Notes under the pieces: generated by a model
The model's input: only the letters and a program-made list of their open reading frames with translations
The model's database searches: none
Told to the model about the DNA's origin: nothing
Shown here: in pieces, positions 57,940-64,000 of the stretch
How the letters are laid out: each line of letters opens with the position of its first letter
Numbering within the stretch: the stretch's first letter is position 1
NCBI GenBank assembly: GCA_035610365.1
Contig: CM069432.1
Coordinates: forward strand, 240,898,104-240,962,103
Length of the DNA: 64,000 nt
DNA from: Aquatica leii
Taxonomy: Eukaryota; Arthropoda; Insecta; Coleoptera; Lampyridae
Reading direction: 5' to 3'
Position numbers and translations under genes: made by a program

Positions 57940-58297
57940 ATGTATTTAGTGCAAGAAAAAATGGAAATGATAAATTGGTTATATGCAACCCAAGTTTTAA
58001 AAAAGCACAAGTTTTGATCTTATAAATACCTACGACAGCAAAAATTAAGTGATCATGATTTGAAAAGGAGGTGTACGTTTTCCTTCCAAATGATTGAAAA
58101 ATGTAACGCAGATAGTGATTTTTTAAGAAATACTTCGTGTAACAATGAATGCACGTTCACACTGCATAATAAACAAAACTTGAAAAATTACAGATTATGG
58201 TTTACTGACAATCCACACAAAATTGCACTGCCAGAACCCAATATCCCGAAAAAGTTAATGTTTAGGTGGGAATATTAGCTCATCACATTATAGAACC
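57940..58297 (+). pseudogene. Tc1/mariner-type transposase fragment, copy 1
   Basis: The frame begins MYLVQEKMEMINWLYATQVL, the DUF4817-type N-terminus, and ends at a TGA after KKHKF. Then, without the intervening domain, MIEKCNADSDFLRN, ECTFTLHNKQNLKNYRLWFT and DNPHKIALPEPNIPKKLM follow. These represent the first catalytic block and the Tyr-Pro-Gln-Lys-Val context of the DDE domain. The sequence stops at the pogo insertion at 58299. It is a short internally deleted remnant interrupted by the pogo element. Confidence 0.7.
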
Positions 58298-58824
58298 GTA
58301 TACTGGGGGCACTTTGATCAATTTAGGATAACTTTTTTGTTGTACTAAGTCGAAAAACATTTTTTTGATATTTAAATAATTACATTATATAGATGTGTAT
58401 CTAATGATTCATATTCTAGCATCACATTAAATCTAAGATTAATATTTTAATTTAAAAAAAATTAAAACATGGTGATCAAAGTCACCCAGCGACTTGGGGT
58501 GACTTTGATCAGACTCATTTCATGCTATGAAATTTTATTGTATATGTATATGTAAGTGGTCAATTTCACCCCGATCAAAATCGGCACAGCCATATTGAAT
58601 ATATGAATATTTTTATGGTTCGGGGTGAAATTGATCATGCAGGGTGAAATTGATCACAAAAATAAAATAACTATCTACAAACTTTTTATTTCTCAAAAGG
58701 TGAAAAAAAAACAAATAGAGTATTACAAATCTAACCCAAAAAGCACATTTTCTATTTTTTCTTAATACCTATTTAATATTCCTTAACATCAATAACAGTA
58801 GCGAAGTTATATTCAGGCCGATGT

Positions 58825-59715
58825 TCAGATCCTTCTTTTTTGGGCAATGGAAGCAAAGCAATAATGTCCTCTTTTTTTTACAGCAGAACGATCTTCGTCA
58901 ACAAATCTGAACTTTTGAATGTCATTGTTCTTACTTGATTTCATTCCTTTTACGGTTATGTCATTGGACAAAGAAATCTCTTCAATAAGACACACATATC
59001 TATAGAATATGGTTTTTCTCTTTCCTGTGTCCTCAAATTTAATTAGTGCATATTGTCCGGGTTTAATGGCTTCATCCGTCACTTCCATATATTCAGGTAG
59101 TAACTCTGACCTCGCAGAAATATTTGATTCCGTGTCGCTGTCTTCAGTGAGAGGCAAATTAATGTTGGGTTTTTCTTCACTTTCAGAATCCATAGCTGTG
59201 ATGCTTTTGCCTGGTGCAACGTTCAGTCTCTTTCTTTTTCTATTTCCATTATATGCTGGTTGTCCACTTTCTCTCTGTTTCTTAAGAAACTCTGTTAATG
59301 TGTCAGTAACTAATTCATTGGCATTTTCGTTTTCATCCGGAAGTTTCTTCAAAACTCTACTTGCATTTAAGAGATATACACCAGTGGGTTCAAACCCTGC
59401 AATGAGGTTTCTTTGTATAGCAGAAGAAATGTCTGAGTTTTTATTTTCCACGTCGTTCAGCTGTTCTAAAGTTTTTTTGAAAAGGCTGGGAAAAATCTCT
59501 TTTGGGACAACACCTCCTTTTGGATTTTCTATTTTCCATTTAAGCAGTACCTTTCGCCAAATAATTTTTAACGACCTAAAAAAGGCGACATCTAATGGTT
59601 GTAGGATGTGTGTGCTATTGGCCGGTAAGCAAACAAATGCCACATCGTTTATAAACACGTGGCATTTCTGTAACAAAATATCAATGAAAGACAGTTTAGT
59701 AAATACTAAATTCAT
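58825..59715 (-). pseudogene. pogo-like transposase C-terminal part, copy 1
   Basis: An open frame of 296 residues. It begins just after a subterminal repeat, so the HTH, CENPB-like region and first catalytic blocks were deleted. Visible blocks: DVAFVCLPANSTHILQPLDV with the third catalytic Asp, then AFFRSLKIIWRKVLLKWK, SAIQRNLIAGFEPTGVYLLN and ASRVLKKLP. A Lys/Arg-rich motif (NGNRKRKRLN, a likely nuclear localisation signal) and an acidic stretch follow. The final domain has GQYALIKFEDTGKRKTIFYR, comparable to the tail of the pogo-like transposase at 16.2 kb. The frame is intact but cannot encode an active nuclease. Confidence 0.8.
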
Positions 59716-60067
59716 TGATCAAAGTCACTCCACGGATGAAGAATCAACATTTAAAGGTTATGATGCAATGTTTTTTTTAATTTCTAAGAGAATTATGTTT
59801 CTAAAGCATGTTACTTTTGATAACAGTATAACTGATTATGATAAGAATGAATGCAACGCCTATGTACCTATAATTTTACAAACAACGTTTTATACACAAA
59901 ATGCAAGCACAACTTTATAACGTAATATGCAGAACACTACTAAAAATTTAGAAACCAAAATATGGAAGAAATAATAATTATATATTTTTAAAACCTTAAA
60001 TGCCATGGAATTATGAAAAAAACATGAGCATTTATTTACATACATTGTCATTTCTGTTTTAAGTTCA

Positions 60068-60455
60068 TGATTGATTGTTAAATTCTGTTCTCTTTAAAAT
60101 GTATTCAGCGCAAGAAAAAGTGGAAATGACAAATTGGTTATACGCAACCCAAGTTTTAAAAAAGCACAAGTTTTGATTTTATAAATACCTATGACAGCAA
60201 AAATTAAGTGATCATGATTTGAAAAGGAGGTGTACGTTTTGCTTCTAAATGATTGAAAAATGTAACGCAGATAGGGATTTTTAAGAACATACTTCGTTTA
60301 CGAATGAATGGACGTTCATACAGCATAATAAACAAAACTTGCAAAATTACAGATTATGGTTTACTGACAATCCACACAAAATTGCACTGCCAGAACCCAA
60401 ATCCCGAAAAAGTTAATGTTTAGGTGGGAATATCAGCTCATCACATTATAGAACC
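60068..60455 (+). pseudogene. Tc1/mariner-type transposase fragment, copy 2
   Basis: Duplicate of the fragment at 57940-58297, beginning MYSAQEKVEMTNWLYATQVL (60100). It differs from copy 1 at about 25 of roughly 490 positions, including small indels that change the frame near 60285 and 60400. Some differences are closer to the family pattern, for example Glu-Lys-Val in place of Glu-Lys-Met. Confidence 0.7.
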
Positions 60456-61015
60456 GTATACTGGGGGCACTTTGATCAATTTAGGATAACTTTTTTGTTG
60501 TACTAAGTCGAAAAACATTTTTTTGATATTTAAATAATTACATTATATAGATGTGTATCTAATGATTCATATTCTAGCATCACATTAAATCTAAGATTAA
60601 TATTTTAATTTAAAAAAAATTAAAACATGGTGATCAAAGTCACCCAGCGACTTGGGGTGACTTTGATCAGACTCATTTCATGCTATGAAATTTTATTGTA
60701 TATGTATATGTAAGTGGTCAATTTCACCCCGATCAAAATCGGCACAGCCATATTGAATATATGAATATTTTTATGGTTCGGGGTGAAATTGATCATGCAG
60801 GGTGAAATTGATCACAAAAATAAAATAACTATCTACAAACTTTTTATTTCTCAAAAGGTGAAAAAAAAACAAATAGAGTATTACAAATCTAACCCAAAAG
60901 CACATTTTCTATTTTTCTTAATACCTATTTAATATTCCTTAACATCAATAACAGTAGCGAAGTTATATTCAGGCCGATGTTCAGATCCTTCTTTTTGAGC
61001 AATGCAACCAAAGCA

Positions 61016-61869
61016 CTAATTTCCTCTTTTTTTTACAGCAGAACGATCTTCGTCAACAAATCTGAACTTTTGAATGTCATTGTTCTTACTTGATTTCATT
61101 CCTTTTACGGTTATGTCATTGGACAAAGAAATCTCTTCAATAAGACACACATATCTATAGAATATGGTTTTTCTCTTTCCTGTGTCCTCAAATTTAATTA
61201 GTGCATATTGTCCGGGTTTAATGGCTTCATCCGTCACTTCCATATATTCAGGTAGTAACTCTGACCTCGCAGAAATATTTGATTCCGTGTCGCTGTCTTC
61301 AGTGAGAGGCAAATTAATGTTGGGTTTTTCCTCACTTTCAGAATCCATAGCTGTGATGCTTTTGCCTGGTGCAACGTTCAGTCTCTTTCTTTTTCTATTT
61401 CCATTATATGCTGGTTGTCCACTTTCTCTCTGTTTCTTAAGAAACTCTGTTAATGTGTCAGTAACTAATTCATTGGCATTTTCGTTTTCATCCGGAAGTT
61501 TCTTCAAAACTCTACTTGCATTTAAGAGATATACACCAGTGGGTTCAAACCCTGCAATGAGGTTTCTTTGTATAGCAGAAGAAATGTCTGAGTTTTTATT
61601 TTCCACGTCGTTCAGCTGTTCTAAAGCTTTTTTGAAAATGCTGGGAAGAATCTCTTTGGGACACCACCTCCTTTTGGATTTTCTATTTTCCATTTAAGCA
61701 GTACCTTTCGCCAAATAATTTTTAACGACCTAAAAAAGGCGACATCTAATGGTTGTAGGATGTGTGTGCTATTGGCCGGTAAGCAAACAAATGCCACATC
61801 GTTTATAAACACGTGGCATTTCTGTAACAAAATATCAATGAAAGACAGTTTAGTAAATACTAAATTCAT
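61016..61869 (-). pseudogene. pogo-like transposase C-terminal part, copy 2
   Basis: Duplicate of 58825-59715. The frames 61621-61869 and 61016-61693 together cover the same region as the 296-residue frame of copy 1. A one-base difference near 61660 (a shorter T-run before GGGACA) splits it. The C-terminal end also differs and stops earlier. The central 180 residues are identical to copy 1. Confidence 0.8.
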
Positions 61870-62262
61870 TGATCAAAGTCACTCCACGGATGAAGAATCA
61901 ACATTTAAAGGTTATGATGCAATGTTTTTTTTAATTTCTAAGAGAATTATGTTTCTAAAGCATGTTACTTTTGATAACAGTATAACTGATTATGATAAGA
62001 ATGAATGCAACGCCTATGTACCTATAATTTTACAAACAACGTTTTATACACAAAATGCAAGCACAACTTTATAACGTAATATGCAGAACACTACTAAAAA
62101 TTTAGAAACCAAAATATGCATAACCAAGGCTTCTCATATTGGTAGAACTATCTATGGTCAATTGAAATAATTACTTCTTCATATCTAGGTTACAAACCAC
62201 AAAATTTAAAAACTAAACGGTTGATCAAAGTCACCCCTAAAAATCAAAGTCACCCCATTTTA

Positions 62263-63632
62263 CGGAACCCAATCTTTTGCTCAAAGTTTTCTTTGAGTAT
62301 TTTAAAATTTATGTTTATATTTTAAAATGCAGAAGATCTCATAAGTTTTATTCAAGCCAAGTGTGACAAAATATCACAATATCAATAGCCAATGTTAGGC
62401 GGTAATTTTACGACTGTTTTTTTTTGTTAAAGTAATTAAATTCTGTTTCTTACTACTTGTTTTATGGTTTTGTAATTACTTATAAAATAAGTTAAACTTA
62501 ACAATTAAATGTAAGTGCATTTTGCTGGTTTTGTAATTCCATGGCCTTATCAAATTTTTTTAAATAGAATTTTACTTCTTCCATTTTTTCGGTTCCGGCA
62601 AATGAAAAAATGTAAACAACGGTATAGATGGATGCAGTATTATTCTTCAAAATATTAGGTTACACCTTTTCTCTAAAATAATTAAGAAAGCAAATAATTT
62701 AACATTAACAATATAGCATTGAAACCCCTATGCTGCGTTTTCCAACTTAACACGCTGTATAGTGTATCCCATTTCTGATTATATTCTTTGAAGTATGCTC
62801 TGGTAAATTTCACGTGTACAGCCTTCTGAGCGGAAATTGAAAGTAATTACATATTAGTAATCTTTTTGACAGAGTTGTAAGTCTATATTCACGTTAATTT
62901 TTGGTTTCTAAGCCATACCCCCGCCACTATGTACTCGTATTTACTTTTTCTTATCTTAGCATTTAGATCGCTGCAGACTTTAGTTGAAAAATTTTTTACC
63001 TTATCCGCAGTTGAGGCGTACACCAGTAGTACAATAATACTATCAGGGTGCGTTGCTATTTGTCATATTTCTATCTGTTAATGGAACAAAGTTGATAACA
63101 GATTTCTGTAGTTTTTGTTTGTTTTTGTTTTATTGTTGCGTTTAATGTTTTACGCGGGATTGAAGCAAAGCTTTTTGTCGTTTATGACAGATATTACTGA
63201 CAAGATTAAATTTAAATTAAAATAAATATTATTTCAGATTATTGACTTTTCTTCTTTTTATTTATTGATGAAAAAGTAAAATGTTCGTGGGACTCTGCCG
63301 TTTTACATTAGAAAATTTAAGGCAACTAAAATGACCCGAATGTACAATTGGTTGCATAAGCGTATGAACAATCTTGATCACTGTACAAATATTTCGTTTT
63401 AATTTCATCACAATTATGATAACCACAACTACTACAGCTATTAACTATTTTTTAAAAATTAAATCACATACAATATGACCGAGGTCAATCATTGACTAAT
63501 CATCGTTACTTAAAGATTCACTTGCCTCTCAGTTTCGCGCTCAGCCTCATCTGAATTCAACATTAACTGTAAACGTTAAACTTTTCACAACCTCGTTCAT
63601 TAAATCATCTGTTGTTTTCCAATCTTCATTTG
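62263..63632. other. AT-rich stretch without recognisable genes
   Basis: I see nothing recognisable. The flank just right of the pogo end does not continue the Tc1/mariner fragment found left of it, so sequence has been lost or rearranged there. Confidence 0.45.
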
Positions 63633-63995
63633 TTAAATCCTGATTTCCTCTATTTTCATCACCTCTTCTCTTAGTTCCCTGCATTTCTGTCTCATGTGGT
63701 TAAGGTCTTCCGTTTCTTCCCCACATAGCCTGCACATTTTTTCTGGTTCTTCTTTCCAATATTTGTTCCCTAACTCCTCGTTGCCACATCTGAACCTTGC
63801 TACCATTTTTTTCTTTTTGTTGCTTTTAATCTCTCTATCTTTAAATATTCCGGCACCTTCACCCATGATATCTTTATAATTCCTATTATATCTGCTCTCT
63901 TTTATCTTTGTCCATCTTTCTTGTTTTTCGATGTCTCTATCTCTCCTTATTATTTCTTCCCTTATCCCTACTCCCTCTTCTCTTAATCTCTCCAC
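63633..63995 (-). pseudogene. R1/Jockey-type LINE, C-terminal region, cut by window edge
   Basis: A 120-residue frame that is still open at the window edge. It has RWTKIKESRYNRNYKDIMGE, MVARFRCGNEELGNKYW and then a CCHC-like finger MCRLCGEETEDLNHMRQKC followed by RELREEVMKIEE. This is the C-terminal end after the reverse transcriptase in R1/Jockey-type insect LINEs. The stop at 63633 is followed leftward by AT-rich 3' sequence. The polymerase itself would lie beyond the window, and whether it is intact cannot be seen. Confidence 0.7.
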
Positions 63996-64000
63996 TTCTT

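Larger units (their letters stand above)
57791..62114. repeat. 2.16-kb tandem duplication
   Basis: Unit 1 (57791 to about 59951) and unit 2 (59952 to about 62105) are direct repeats. Each unit holds a Tc1/mariner fragment and then most of a pogo-like element. AAACCAAAA occurs at all three boundaries (57791, 59952, 62106), so the duplication arose at, or was resolved within, a 9-base microhomology. The left parts of the two units differ at roughly 5 percent of positions, while the right parts are almost identical. Confidence 0.85.
58301..62260 (-). mobile_element. pogo-like DNA transposon enlarged by internal tandem duplication
   Basis: Left end TACTGGGGGCACTTTGATCA at 58301; the right end, read inward from 62260, begins AAATGGGGTGACTTTGAT. 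TA lies outside both (58299-58300, 62261-62262). Subterminal copies of TGATCAAAGTCACCCC and GGGGTGAAATTGATCA occur at about 58473, 58496, 58557, 58622, 58638, 59716 and 62221-62256. A second left end, from the duplication, lies at 60459. The ancestral single element would be about 1.8 kb. It is non-autonomous, since the transposase N-terminal part is missing. Confidence 0.8.

Noticed and set aside
58060-58278. Possible independent small gene of 72 residues
   Set aside because: It is the middle of a Tc1/mariner transposase fragment, as shown by the DUF4817-type start just upstream and the duplicate copy.
59009-59920. 303-residue plus-strand frame (and its copy at 61164-61697)
   Set aside because: Antisense shadow of the pogo transposase, which has recognisable motifs on the minus strand.

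Overview
The window looks like intergenic DNA from an arthropod, most likely an insect. It is strongly AT-rich, contains no operon-like or ribosome-binding structure, and every recognisable protein belongs to a transposon family common in insect genomes. I found no host gene, tRNA, rRNA or CRISPR array. The species cannot be named from what is visible. All coding stretches are broken or truncated, except for some partial reading frames inside pogo and LINE copies.

Layout, left to right. 0.5-2.3 kb: decayed hAT transposase (minus). 5.3-9.7 kb: short retroposon-like repeats, two fold-back elements, a Penelope-like pseudo-LTR pair in inverted orientation with hammerhead-like motifs, and a PIF/Harbinger remnant. 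10.3-14.0 kb: piggyBac scrap, RTE-type LINE 3' end, and a Penelope-like fragment with the GIY-YIG endonuclease end. 15.85-18.3 kb: pogo-like element with both ends. 20.1-21.7 kb: piggyBac remnant. 22.26-24.57 kb: hAT element with both ends and an 8-bp target duplication. 24.77-25.83 kb: Harbinger-type short element with TTA target duplication. 26.7-30.1 kb: almost featureless. 30.1-33.4 kb: Tc1 pieces around a transposase-like gene of the family usually annotated DUF7869. 33.4-38.1 kb: nearly full-length CR1/Jockey-group LINE with both ORFs. 38.3-39.7 kb: Tc1/mariner-type element. 40.1-40.7 kb: another hAT C-terminus.

41.24-49.21 kb is a three-level nest. An EnSpm/CMC-like element with 22-bp perfect terminal repeats holds an IS630/Tc1-like element with TA target duplication, which itself holds a piggyBac element with TTAA target duplication. 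50.3-52.9 kb: Tc1, pogo and mariner-type scraps plus a hairpin with a second hammerhead-like core. 53.8-56.7 kb: BEL/Pao fossil, abutted by an RTE-type LINE (56.7-57.7 kb). 57.8-62.3 kb: a pogo-like element inside a Tc1/mariner fragment, with a 2.16-kb tandem duplication spanning both. The window ends in the C-terminus of an R1/Jockey-type LINE.

These are independent mobile elements and do not form a pathway. The most informative features are the insertion order in the nests, the terminal and subterminal repeat arrays of the pogo-like elements, the inverted Penelope termini with ribozyme-like cores, and the uneven divergence of the pogo tandem duplication. All assignments come from reading the sequence and from memory of protein families; no database search was run.
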